Positions 1-7,335 of a stretch of 64,000 nt of DNA are shown here, piece after piece. This DNA comes from 4572-123 sp964418755 (GTDB lineage: Bacteria; Desulfobacterota; Desulfobacteria; Desulfobacterales; 4572-123). The notes under the pieces are model-generated. The model was not told the DNA's origin and did no database searches. It worked only from the letters and a program-made list of their open reading frames with translations. A program made the position numbers and the translations under genes. The DNA lies in assembly GCA_964418755.1 (NCBI GenBank), contig CAYQNS010000002.1:14382-78381 (forward strand), read 5' to 3'. Numbering within the stretch: the first letter of the stretch is position 1; the number at the start of each line of letters is the position of its first letter.

Positions 1-985
1 TGTGCTGCTCAAAACAATACCGGTCGGCCAGTTTGCGATAGGCTTTGTCACGCGCAATCTCAGCCACGCCGACACGGTCCTGTTCGCCGGTGCCGATGCC
101 AACGGTGACCAGGTCCTTCACATAAATCACGGAGTTGGACGTGACCCCGGCCTCCACCATCCAGCCGAACAGCAGGTCCTGGTACTCTTTTTCAGTGGGT
201 TGCCGGTCGATCTCGTAGGTCCGGCCCTTGTATTCGCATCGGGCCGGTTTTAAATCCTCTTTAAATCGGGCCGCAGGAACAAAGGACCACTGGGCCACGA
301 TTCCGCCGTCGATGAGGCTTTTGAATTCCACACAGCGTTGGCCGACAAACTGCTGCAACCGGTGAATATTATCAATGCGGATCACCCGCAGGTTTTTCTT
401 GCGGGCAAAAATATCCATGGCTCCCTCTTCGAAATCAGGCGCCACCACCACCTCGGCGTACTGGTTGGAAATGGCCGCAGCCGTGTCCCTGTCCACCGGC
501 CGATTCAGGGCAATACAACCGCCAAAGGCCGCCACCCGATCGGCCATATTGGCCATGATATAGGCATCGCCCAGGGTATCGGACTGGGCCACGCCGCAGG
601 GATTGTTATGCTTGACGATCACTGCAGTGGGTTTATCTGTAAAATACCTGAGAATATTCAAGGAATTATCCGCATCCGTCAGATTAGTTTTACCCGGATG
701 CTTTCCGGATTGCAGCAGTTCTATGTCCGAAGCCAGGTATTGGCCCGGCTGAATCATTCTGGTTTCTCCCAGCACCAGATTGCCGTTGACCATTCGGTAC
801 AGGGCAGCCTCCTGTCCGGGATTTTCTCCGTACCGCAGCCCCTTGTTAACATTATCGATGGTCCAGACAACCTTTTCATAGGCAAGGGTCTGGCGATTGT
901 CGTTGTCAATAAAACTGATTTCCATCCGGGACGGAAAATGATCGTCCATGATGGTTTTGTACATTTTTTTCAGATCTTCAGCCAT
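1..985 (-). CDS. purH: AICAR formyltransferase domain of PurH (separate gene, 3' end outside window)
   Basis: The product transfers the formyl group from 10-formyl-tetrahydrofolate to AICAR, the penultimate step of purine synthesis, in the cytoplasm. The visible 328 residues carry the AICARFT signatures RYGENPGQ near residues 51-58 and VKHNNPCGVA near 115, followed by the usual AFGGCIALN stretch. The ATG at 985 is preceded by a weak AAGAGATA ribosome site. In most bacteria this domain is the C-terminal part of a bifunctional PurH of about 520 residues. Here it is a separate gene about 70 bp downstream of the cyclohydrolase gene, with an extra N-terminal stretch of about 50 residues. The last part runs off the window. 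The identification is firm; whether the split is usual in this lineage is not known to me. Confidence 0.9.
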   Translation of the reverse strand, partial: MAEDLKKMYKTIMDDHFPSRMEISFIDNDNRQTLAYEKVVWTIDNVNKGLRYGENPGQEAALYRMVNGNLVLGETRMIQPGQYLASDIELLQSGKHPGKTNLTDADNSLNILRYFTDKPTAVIVKHNNPCGVAQSDTLGDAYIMANMADRVAAFGGCIALNRPVDRDTAAAISNQYAEVVVAPDFEEGAMDIFARKKNLRVIRIDNIHRLQQFVGQRCVEFKSLIDGGIVAQWSFVPAARFKEDLKPARCEYKGRTYEIDRQPTEKEYQDLLFGWMVEAGVTSNSVIYVKDLVTVGIGTGEQDRVGVAEIARDKAYRKLADRYCFEQH

Positions 986-1056
986 GTTTATATCTCTTTG
1001 TTTGGATTTTATGTTTTGCATTGGTAAATGGTTATTTAGACGGAAGGCTGATTAGC

Positions 1057-1764
1057 CTAAACTCCTTCAGCCTTTCGATAGCATTCCCTCACTGCGCCAT
1101 ATTTCTCAGCCATCAGAAAATCGGCAATGGTCCGGTCATAGGCCGCTGTATGCTCAAAGGCTTTGCGGGCCAGATGAAACCGCAGATCAAGGGAAGTCAT
1201 GCCATGATTGGCCTCCATATCGGTCAACACCCTGATGTAATCGGACGGATCCACCACCGATGCCACGCGGATGAAATTTTTGGCCGATGCCCGGATCATG
1301 CATGGTCCCCCTATGTCAATGTTTCCCCGGGCCTGTTCAACGGTTACCTCCGGTTTGGCAATGGTCTCTTTGAAAGGATACAGATTGACGACAACCATAT
1401 CTATGGCCACGCTGCCTGTCCGTTTCAGATCCTGCTGGTGTGCGTTGTTGTAAGTTTCAGTCAGCAGTCCCAGATAGATTCGAAAATCAAGCGTTTTGAC
1501 CAGCCCGCCCTGGGTTTCCGGCTGGCCCGTATACTCCGACACCCTTGTCAGGCAGGTATCTGCTCTGACGCCCAGAATATCCAGGAGCCTGGCAAAGGTT
1601 CCGCCGGTGGAAAAAAATTGTATATCCGGATTCAATTCTATCATCCGGGGAATAAACATATCCAGACCTTTTTTGTCCGAAACACTGACCAGAACATGCC
1701 CGACTTTCACCTTGTCATCGATTTTTTCTACTATGTTAATGCCCATAAGCGTTGCCGGCGGCAT
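1057..1764 (-). CDS. purH: IMP cyclohydrolase domain of PurH (separate gene)
   Basis: The product closes FAICAR to IMP, the last step of de novo purine synthesis. It is an MGS-like fold: the N-terminal VGHVLVSVSDKKGL and the FFSTGGTFARLL segment are typical, as are QGGLVKTLDFRIY and the VVNLYPF and GNIDIGGPCMIRA motifs. The protein of about 235 residues ends with its own stop 71 bp before the formyltransferase start, so PurH is encoded as two polypeptides. The start is uncertain. An AGGAGG at 1789-1794 lies 24 bp upstream of the ATG at 1764 and has no ATG, GTG or TTG at normal spacing. A TTG at 1815 also opens the frame but lies upstream of that site, and a second ATG exists at 1746. Confidence 0.88.
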   Translation of the reverse strand: MPPATLMGINIVEKIDDKVKVGHVLVSVSDKKGLDMFIPRMIELNPDIQFFSTGGTFARLLDILGVRADTCLTRVSEYTGQPETQGGLVKTLDFRIYLGLLTETYNNAHQQDLKRTGSVAIDMVVVNLYPFKETIAKPEVTVEQARGNIDIGGPCMIRASAKNFIRVASVVDPSDYIRVLTDMEANHGMTSLDLRFHLARKAFEHTAAYDRTIADFLMAEKYGAVRECYRKAEGV

Positions 1765-1856
1765 TGGTTTGATATGATGCCGCTGATTCCTCCTTTTTTT
1801 AAATGTTAATGACAAACTCCAAAACCAGTAACCTTGAAATCACAAATTATTCGCAG

Positions 1857-1882
1857 GATGGGCAAAGCGAAGCGTGCCCATC
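1857..1882. repeat. REP-like palindrome
   Basis: GATGGGC at 1857-1863 and GCCCATC at 1876-1882 form a perfect 7-bp stem around a 12-nt AAGCG-rich loop. It lies just past the stop of the HD-domain gene. The stem resembles the GGTGGGC/GCCCACC hairpins at 13245 and 35217. There is no T-run on either side, so it is better read as a dispersed palindrome than as an intrinsic terminator. Confidence 0.55.
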
Positions 1883-1884
1883 TG

Positions 1885-2601
1885 TCAGCATTTCCCGGCA
1901 TATTCGTCTAAAAAACGCTGAAAAAAAACGTTCATAAAATCGTGACGTCCGGCAGCCAGTCGACGTCCCTCTTCCGTCAGCATCCTGTCCCTGATTTTAC
2001 TCAATTTCAGCTTGAATTCACGGTATCCTGTGTCTTCCCTTGAATAGGACAGGGTATCTTCCACCCGGACATCCGGGTTATGCAGCCGGGCCCCCAGTTC
2101 GCCTGCAAAAAGATAGGCCCGGGCCACGCCCACTGCACCGATGGCGTCTATCTTGTCCGCATCAAAAAGAACTTTGGCTTCCAGAGTACATGGCTTCTCG
2201 TCACCCCGAAAACGATGAGATTGGATACAATGGATAATATTATTTTTCTGCTCATCGGTCAGCTCCAGGTCCTTTATCAGGGGGCGGGCCATCTGGGCGC
2301 CCAGGTGGGCATGGCAGATCGTCCCATTGGACGAATCCTGTTCACACCGACCGATATCATGCAGATAGGCGGCAATCCGGAGTACCTGCATATCGGCCCC
2401 CTCCCTGAGACCGATTCGCTCGCACAAGCGGACAACCCGAAGGGTATGGTCCCAGTCATGACTGCCGTGTGCATTCTCAAACAGGTTTTTAGAAATTTTT
2501 CGGATCCGTCCTGCCGGAGATTCAAGGCTCACGCTGCCCGGTTGCCATATGGTTTGAGAGTCCGGTTGCAATTTTTTTTTAGATGCTTCAAACAGCGTCA
2601 T
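1885..2601 (-). CDS. HD-domain phosphohydrolase
   Basis: This is a 238-residue metal-dependent phosphohydrolase of the HD superfamily, closest in layout to YedJ-type proteins. The metal ligands are visible: H in HGSHDWDH near residue 48, the HD dyad at 81-82 (YLHDIGR), H in ICHAHLGA near 97 and D in LFDADKIDAIG near 148. The substrate is unknown; proteins of this group act on nucleotides or other phosphoesters. It lies in the same orientation as the GspE-like gene, 31 bp downstream of that gene's stop, so the two may be co-transcribed. The product is cytoplasmic, with no signal peptide or membrane segment. Confidence 0.82.
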   Translation of the reverse strand: MTLFEASKKKLQPDSQTIWQPGSVSLESPAGRIRKISKNLFENAHGSHDWDHTLRVVRLCERIGLREGADMQVLRIAAYLHDIGRCEQDSSNGTICHAHLGAQMARPLIKDLELTDEQKNNIIHCIQSHRFRGDEKPCTLEAKVLFDADKIDAIGAVGVARAYLFAGELGARLHNPDVRVEDTLSYSREDTGYREFKLKLSKIRDRMLTEEGRRLAAGRHDFMNVFFQRFLDEYAGKC

Positions 2602-2632
2602 TTTTTTACCTGCCGGGTTGCGGCCCTGTCAT

Positions 2633-5305
2633 TCAACGGTTTCCATTCGGCCGGAAGCTCTCCGTCCGGACAGGTATTGCCGGTCCGGCCAGTATGTCCA
2701 CCCGCCCCGTTCCGGGCCGTAAAGAAAAATTTACCTGACGGCAACTAAACCGTGTGCAGATTTTTTGATAAATTTTAGCAATAAATGCTTTGAAAAGAAC
2801 TGGATCGGATCTGTCCGGGGAGAGAATCACGCTTTTGTTCAAGAACTCGTAATCCTCGTACAGCCGATCGATGGCCGGTGCATCGGCCACAGGATCGGAA
2901 ATAACCACCGCGGTATCTATTTTTATGGTTTCCGCTGTCCCATCAGGCCCGGGCTGTTCTTCCGGCAGGGCGGCCACCTCTTGACCGGCCGTTCTGGATT
3001 TAAATTCCTTGATCAGCTCAATGGGTACTACCCGGATAATCTCGGAAAGGGTTGTCTGCCCCATTTTCAGCAGGCCGTCATCAATCATGGTCCGCATACC
3101 GGCATTGAGGGCCAGTCGCTTAATTTCATTTTCAATGGCCCCCCTGCTGAGGGCACGAGCAATTTCCCGGGTAATTTCCAGCAGTTCCGAAATCAGGGTA
3201 CGCCCCCGGTATCCTGTAAAATTACAGGCCTTGCAGCCAATTCCCTTGTAAAATGTCAAATGCTCCGGGTAGGTGTCAAACAGAATGCTCCATTCCTCCT
3301 TCACCGGCCGGTATTCCCTTGCACAGACATCACACACCCTTCTTACCAGCCGCTGGGCCAGAACCCCCATGAGACCGGAAGCAATCTGATTCTGCTCGAT
3401 ATTCAGATCCAGAAGCCGGGTAATGGAACTGACCGCATCATTCGTATGAATAGTACTCAACAGCAAATGTCCGGTCTGGGCCGCATCAAAGGCAATCCGG
3501 GCTGTTTCTTCATCGCGTATCTCACCGATGAAGATAACATCCGGATCAAGCCGCAAAAAAGAACGCAGGAGCCTGGCAAAAGTCAGGTTGATTTTGGGCT
3601 TTATCTGAGTCTGCATGATCCCCGGAAAGTTGTATTCAATGGGATCCTCGGCTGTGATAATTTTAATGCCCGGATTATAAACATACTGGAGTGCACCGTA
3701 AAGGGTGGATGATTTCCCGCTGCCGGTAGGGCCCGACACCAGTACCATCCCGGCCGCACTTTTAAGAAACCGCTTCACAGGGTCTATAATATGCTGTGAA
3801 TGGTTCAGCTTATCCAGCCCGACCCTGGCCTTGCGGGAATCAAGAATACGAATAGTGACATTCTCGCCGACAATGGCCGGGCAGGTAGCCACTCTGAAAT
3901 CAAGGTCAAAGCGCTGCCGGCTGGTTCTGTCCAGATAGTTGATTCGAAATACGCCGTCCTGGGGCAGCCGCCGTTCGGCAATATCCAGGTCGGACATGAT
4001 TTTAATCCGCGAAATAATAGCGCCGATCACCTCCTGAACCTTTTTATCCAGCCATTCCGGTTGAGCGTTCTGCAAAACACCGTCGAGACGATAGCGCAGT
4101 CTGGCACCGGAACGATCCTGTTCGATATGAATATCACTGGCGTTATTGATGATGCCGAACTTGATGATATAATCGACTACCTGTTTGGCTTCCATATCGG
4201 AAACCCCGTACAGGTTGGTCTTGCCGTCTTTGATATCCTCCTGCTGCAGATCGATATCAACAAGATCAACATCTTCCTGCAGGGATTTTTTTTCATCGGC
4301 AACCCTGAAACTTTTTATGCTTTTTCCGTATAACGTCCTGAAAAGGTTATAAAAATTTTCTTCCGTAACCAGCACAAGGTCGACTTTGAAACGTGAAAAC
4401 AACGGCAACAGGTCCTGGTTATCCAGTATGTCGGCAGGATTGGTGACGGCCAGTTTGATTCGTCGATCTTTAAGGCCCAGGGGCAGCATCAGATTTTTTT
4501 CTGCAAACTTCAAACCGACGGTTTTGATCAGTTCTTTTTTTGATTTTTCGCTGAACTGAAACCCGACAAATTTTTTAAATGGAATATTATACTGGCGCGA
4601 AAGGGCCGCACAGAGCTGCTCATGGGAAACAAACCCCTTGTCGATCATGATTCGGCCCAAAGGGTCGGTGCTGTGAATCTGCTCCTGAGTGACTTCCTGG
4701 TACTGCCCCTCATCAATAACACCCTGTCTCAGAAGAATTTCCCCGATTTTCAACTGTTTGCGGTATTTTTTAAGTACCCGGCCGAGATCAATGGAGCTGA
4801 TGAGACCCATATCGCAAACAATCTCGCCGATGGTCCTTTGAAAATTTTTACCGGTAAGGGTTTCCTTAAGTTCGGTATCGCTGATCATATTCAGCTTACG
4901 GGCCAGATCTCCCAGTTGAATACCGCCGCGTTCCTGTTCGATCAGGCTATCCAGATCATCCCTTGAAATAGACCCCAGCCGCACCAGTGCATTTCCCGTC
5001 TGTTCTGTTTTTCGCCGGGCAAGGCGTGCCTCGTCCATCTGTTTTTGATTGATCAGGCCTTTTTCAATGGCCAGAATTTCGATATCCTTGCGCAGGTCGG
5101 GGTGTCCCAGCAGCATCTGCAGGTCTTCAGGAGAAATCAGTTTTTTGCGGATCAGGGTTTCCCCCATGGGAAGTTTGGCCGCCTCGGCTTCCTTTTGCTG
5201 GATTTTCAGTGCAGCATCAATATCCTCTTTTTTTAAATAACCTTCTTTGACCAGCAGTTCGCCGATCAGCAGTGGCGCGGTCGTGCCGTAACTTTTTTTT
5301 ATCAT
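2633..5305 (-). CDS. GspE/PilB-type secretion or pilus ATPase with long N-terminal repeat region
   Basis: This 890-residue AAA-type motor ATPase belongs to the type II secretion/type IV pilus family. Walker A GPTGSGKS is at about 525-532, the Asp box and Walker B (DPDVIFIGEIRDEET) at 588-601, the His box STIHTND at 617-623, and a zinc tetracysteine at C658, C661, C691 and C694. The first 240 residues hold several tandem copies of the short helical GspE N-terminal unit (IGELLVKEGYL, LGRIMIDKGFV and similar), more than the usual one or two. About 130 residues after the core have no motif I recognise. No other secretion or pilus gene is adjacent, so its machine is not identified. A consensus promoter lies at 5353-5382. 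Confidence 0.88.
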   Translation of the reverse strand: MIKKSYGTTAPLLIGELLVKEGYLKKEDIDAALKIQQKEAEAAKLPMGETLIRKKLISPEDLQMLLGHPDLRKDIEILAIEKGLINQKQMDEARLARRKTEQTGNALVRLGSISRDDLDSLIEQERGGIQLGDLARKLNMISDTELKETLTGKNFQRTIGEIVCDMGLISSIDLGRVLKKYRKQLKIGEILLRQGVIDEGQYQEVTQEQIHSTDPLGRIMIDKGFVSHEQLCAALSRQYNIPFKKFVGFQFSEKSKKELIKTVGLKFAEKNLMLPLGLKDRRIKLAVTNPADILDNQDLLPLFSRFKVDLVLVTEENFYNLFRTLYGKSIKSFRVADEKKSLQEDVDLVDIDLQQEDIKDGKTNLYGVSDMEAKQVVDYIIKFGIINNASDIHIEQDRSGARLRYRLDGVLQNAQPEWLDKKVQEVIGAIISRIKIMSDLDIAERRLPQDGVFRINYLDRTSRQRFDLDFRVATCPAIVGENVTIRILDSRKARVGLDKLNHSQHIIDPVKRFLKSAAGMVLVSGPTGSGKSSTLYGALQYVYNPGIKIITAEDPIEYNFPGIMQTQIKPKINLTFARLLRSFLRLDPDVIFIGEIRDEETARIAFDAAQTGHLLLSTIHTNDAVSSITRLLDLNIEQNQIASGLMGVLAQRLVRRVCDVCAREYRPVKEEWSILFDTYPEHLTFYKGIGCKACNFTGYRGRTLISELLEITREIARALSRGAIENEIKRLALNAGMRTMIDDGLLKMGQTTLSEIIRVVPIELIKEFKSRTAGQEVAALPEEQPGPDGTAETIKIDTAVVISDPVADAPAIDRLYEDYEFLNKSVILSPDRSDPVLFKAFIAKIYQKICTRFSCRQVNFSLRPGTGRVDILAGPAIPVRTESFRPNGNR

Positions 5306-5352
5306 GGTTCCCCGTTTTTTCGCTGCTGCAACCCCGTTGTTTGTAATGATTG

Positions 5353-5382
5353 ATTATAGAAAAATGATGACACTGCTGTCAA
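5353..5382 (-). promoter_or_regulatory. Sigma70-type promoter of the GspE-like gene
   Basis: Read on the minus strand, TTGACA (5377-5382) and TATAAT (5353-5358) are both perfect consensus, separated by 18 bp. A dyad TGACA-CTGC-TGTCA at 5368-5381 overlaps the -35 and could bind a regulator. It sits 48-77 bp upstream of the GspE-like start codon. Confidence 0.75.
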
Positions 5383-5573
5383 GCTTTGCCCGGAACCTTA
5401 AACGAAATCCGGATAGGCAGTATCCAGTCACAACAGTTTGCAGGGGACAGATTGCGGGTCCTGAATTTCCAATTTCAAATATTTTTATTTGCACCTGTTT
5501 TCCAAGATATTGCGTATATTGAGTTTAATTTTTATGAATTATTAAGAAAAAATGATAATTTTCGGTTTTTTTC

Positions 5574-5612
5574 TTGACACTTTTGTCAAAATACGCTTTT
5601 TATACCTATAAA
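5574..5612 (+). promoter_or_regulatory. Candidate promoter of the dcw cluster
   Basis: Two overlapping solutions are seen: TTGACA at 5574-5579 with a T-rich -10 near 5598, or TTGTCA at 5583-5588 with TATAAA at 5607-5612 (18-bp spacer). In the second, the -10 overlaps the first MraZ box, which would suit direct repression. I cannot choose between them from sequence alone. Confidence 0.5.
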
Positions 5613-5639
5613 GTGGATTAAAGTGGATAAAGGTGGACT
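5610..5639 (+). promoter_or_regulatory. Three tandem MraZ boxes
   Basis: Three contiguous 10-bp direct repeats read AAAGTGGATT (5610-5619), AAAGTGGATA (5620-5629) and AAGGTGGACT (5630-5639), and the mraZ ATG follows at 5640. MraZ is known to bind GTGG-containing direct repeats with a 10-bp period upstream of its own gene. The third box, AAGGTGG, also looks like the ribosome-binding site, so bound MraZ could block both transcription and translation. Confidence 0.85.
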
Positions 5640-6086
5640 ATGTTTCGGGGCAGTTCATATCATAAAATCGATATTAAAGGAAGGGTTATCATTCCTGCCC
5701 GGTTTCGGGATGCCATAAAAACCGAAAACCGTAAAGGCGTCATGGTTTCCACATTTGACGGCAGTCTGGTTGCGTATCCTTATGCCGAATGGCAAAATGT
5801 GGAAAACAAGATACTTTCCCTGGCCCGGACCAGCGATACCATGCGCCGTTTTAGAAGAGTGTTTATCGGAGGGGCCTTTGATTGCTCCTGCGATAAACAG
5901 GATCGCATTTTACTTCCGCCAAGCCTGAGAGAATATGCCGACTTGAAAAAAGAAATCGTGCTGGTCGGCGTATTGAAAATATTTGAAATCTGGTCCCGAG
6001 AAAAATGGGATGCGGAGCGTGCGAATCTGGACGAAGATTTTAAAAATGAGGAGGTCAGAAACGAAATTGCACAGTTAGGACTCTGA
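5640..6086 (+). CDS. mraZ: Transcriptional regulator MraZ
   Basis: This 148-residue DNA-binding protein with two SpoVT/AbrB-like swapped-hairpin repeats is the usual first gene of dcw clusters, where it autoregulates the operon. The first repeat (residues 4-45) carries KIDIKGRVIIPARFRD and the second (about 75-120) DKQDRILLPPSLREYA, each with the conserved D-x-[KQ]-x-R core. The start codon abuts the third of three 10-bp repeats that match known MraZ targets. Only 4 bp separate its stop from rsmH. Length and context are normal for the family. Confidence 0.96.
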   Translation: MFRGSSYHKIDIKGRVIIPARFRDAIKTENRKGVMVSTFDGSLVAYPYAEWQNVENKILSLARTSDTMRRFRRVFIGGAFDCSCDKQDRILLPPSLREYADLKKEIVLVGVLKIFEIWSREKWDAERANLDEDFKNEEVRNEIAQLGL

Positions 6087-6090
6087 TTCT

Positions 6091-7029
6091 ATGTCTTATC
6101 ATCACATTCCCGTCATGCTTGATGAAGTGCTCGGATATCTGGACTGTCGACCGGGAAAAATTTATGTCGATTGCACTCTCGGCGGCTGTGGGCATACCCT
6201 CGCCATATTGTCGCGAATCATGCCCGAAGGCCGGCTTATCGGTCTGGATCAGGACCTTGATGCGATTCAAAATGCCCGTGAGGTATTACGGCCGTTTAAA
6301 AATAGCGTCCGCCTTTTTCATGCAAATTTTATCCGGCTTCCCGAGCTTCTTGCACAATCAGATATCTTGGCCGTGGACGGTATTCTTCTCGACCTCGGGC
6401 TCTCACTTCATCAGCTTGAATCCAGCGGCCGGGGTTTCAGTTTTCTTAAAGATGAGCCCCTGGACATGCGAATGGACATCCGTTCTTCAACCAGTGCCGG
6501 GGATCTGATCAACAGTATGCCGGAAAAAGAACTTGCCCGAATTCTCCGGCAATACGGAGAAGAGCGTATGTCACGAAAAATCGCCCGCAAAATCATAGCC
6601 GTAAGACAACAGGCGCCGATCACCACCAGCAGACAACTGGCGGAACTGATATGCAGTGTCGTTCCGATCGGAGCAGGGGCAAAGCACCGGATTCATCCGG
6701 CCACACGTACGTTTATGGCGCTGAGAATTGCCGTCAACAAAGAACTTGAAAGGCTCGATGCATTTATGCAGGCTGCCGCAGATCTACTCACGCCCGGCGG
6801 ACGTCTGTGCGTGTTGTCGTTTCATTCGCTGGAAGACAGGATTGTCAAACACAGTCTGAAGAATATGGAAAACGCATGCATCTGTCCGCCGGATTTCCCC
6901 CAATGTGTCTGCAACAAGCAAAAGACAATGCGTGTGTTGACACGCCGGACTGTCCGCCCCACAGATGCGGAGATTCGAGAAAACCGGATGGCACGATCAA
7001 CAAAATTGAGAGCTGCTGAAAAAATTTAA
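6091..7029 (+). CDS. rsmH: 16S rRNA (cytosine-1402-N4)-methyltransferase
   Basis: The enzyme methylates N4 of C1402 in 16S rRNA using S-adenosylmethionine; older names are MraW and YabC. The 312-residue protein starts with the family N-terminus HIPVMLDEVL, has the SAM-binding motif VDCTLGGCGHT near residues 27-37, GLDQDLDAI near 51, and the C-terminal SFHSLEDRIVK. It also has the Cys-containing CICPPDFPQCVC segment common in this family. It lies between mraZ and ftsL, as in almost all dcw clusters. Confidence 0.97.
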   Translation: MSYHHIPVMLDEVLGYLDCRPGKIYVDCTLGGCGHTLAILSRIMPEGRLIGLDQDLDAIQNAREVLRPFKNSVRLFHANFIRLPELLAQSDILAVDGILLDLGLSLHQLESSGRGFSFLKDEPLDMRMDIRSSTSAGDLINSMPEKELARILRQYGEERMSRKIARKIIAVRQQAPITTSRQLAELICSVVPIGAGAKHRIHPATRTFMALRIAVNKELERLDAFMQAAADLLTPGGRLCVLSFHSLEDRIVKHSLKNMENACICPPDFPQCVCNKQKTMRVLTRRTVRPTDAEIRENRMARSTKLRAAEKI

Positions 7030-7038
7030 AGGTTCCCG

Positions 7039-7335
7039 ATGGCGCCCAAAAAGCTAAAATCTTCCAAGCATCAGAGTTATACATGGGTCTGGATCGTTTT
7101 CATGGCGCTGTTTATGGTCGAGCTTTATTCCTATACTTGGTGTCGGGTTCAGTGCACCCGGGTCGGCTATGAGATATCCAACGCTACTGCCGATCACAAG
7201 GAGGAACTGGCCATCCGAAATAACCTGAAAATCGAACTGGCTCGGCTGAAATCTCCGCAACGGATTGCCCGTATTGCCAGAGAACAATTGGGGCTGATTA
7301 CCCCGAAACCGGAACAGACGATTATTATTCCATGA
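7039..7335 (+). CDS. ftsL: Cell division protein FtsL
   Basis: This is a short (98-residue) bitopic membrane protein with a basic N-terminal tail, one membrane segment at about 14-33 and a periplasmic coiled-coil stretch around 45-80 ending in ARIAREQLGLITPKPEQ, the usual FtsL ending. In the divisome it pairs with FtsB and helps recruit and activate FtsW-FtsI. Sequence conservation in this family is low, so the call rests on topology, the C-terminal motif and position between rsmH and ftsI. Its stop overlaps the ftsI start by 4 bp. Confidence 0.85.
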   Translation: MAPKKLKSSKHQSYTWVWIVFMALFMVELYSYTWCRVQCTRVGYEISNATADHKEELAIRNNLKIELARLKSPQRIARIAREQLGLITPKPEQTIIIP

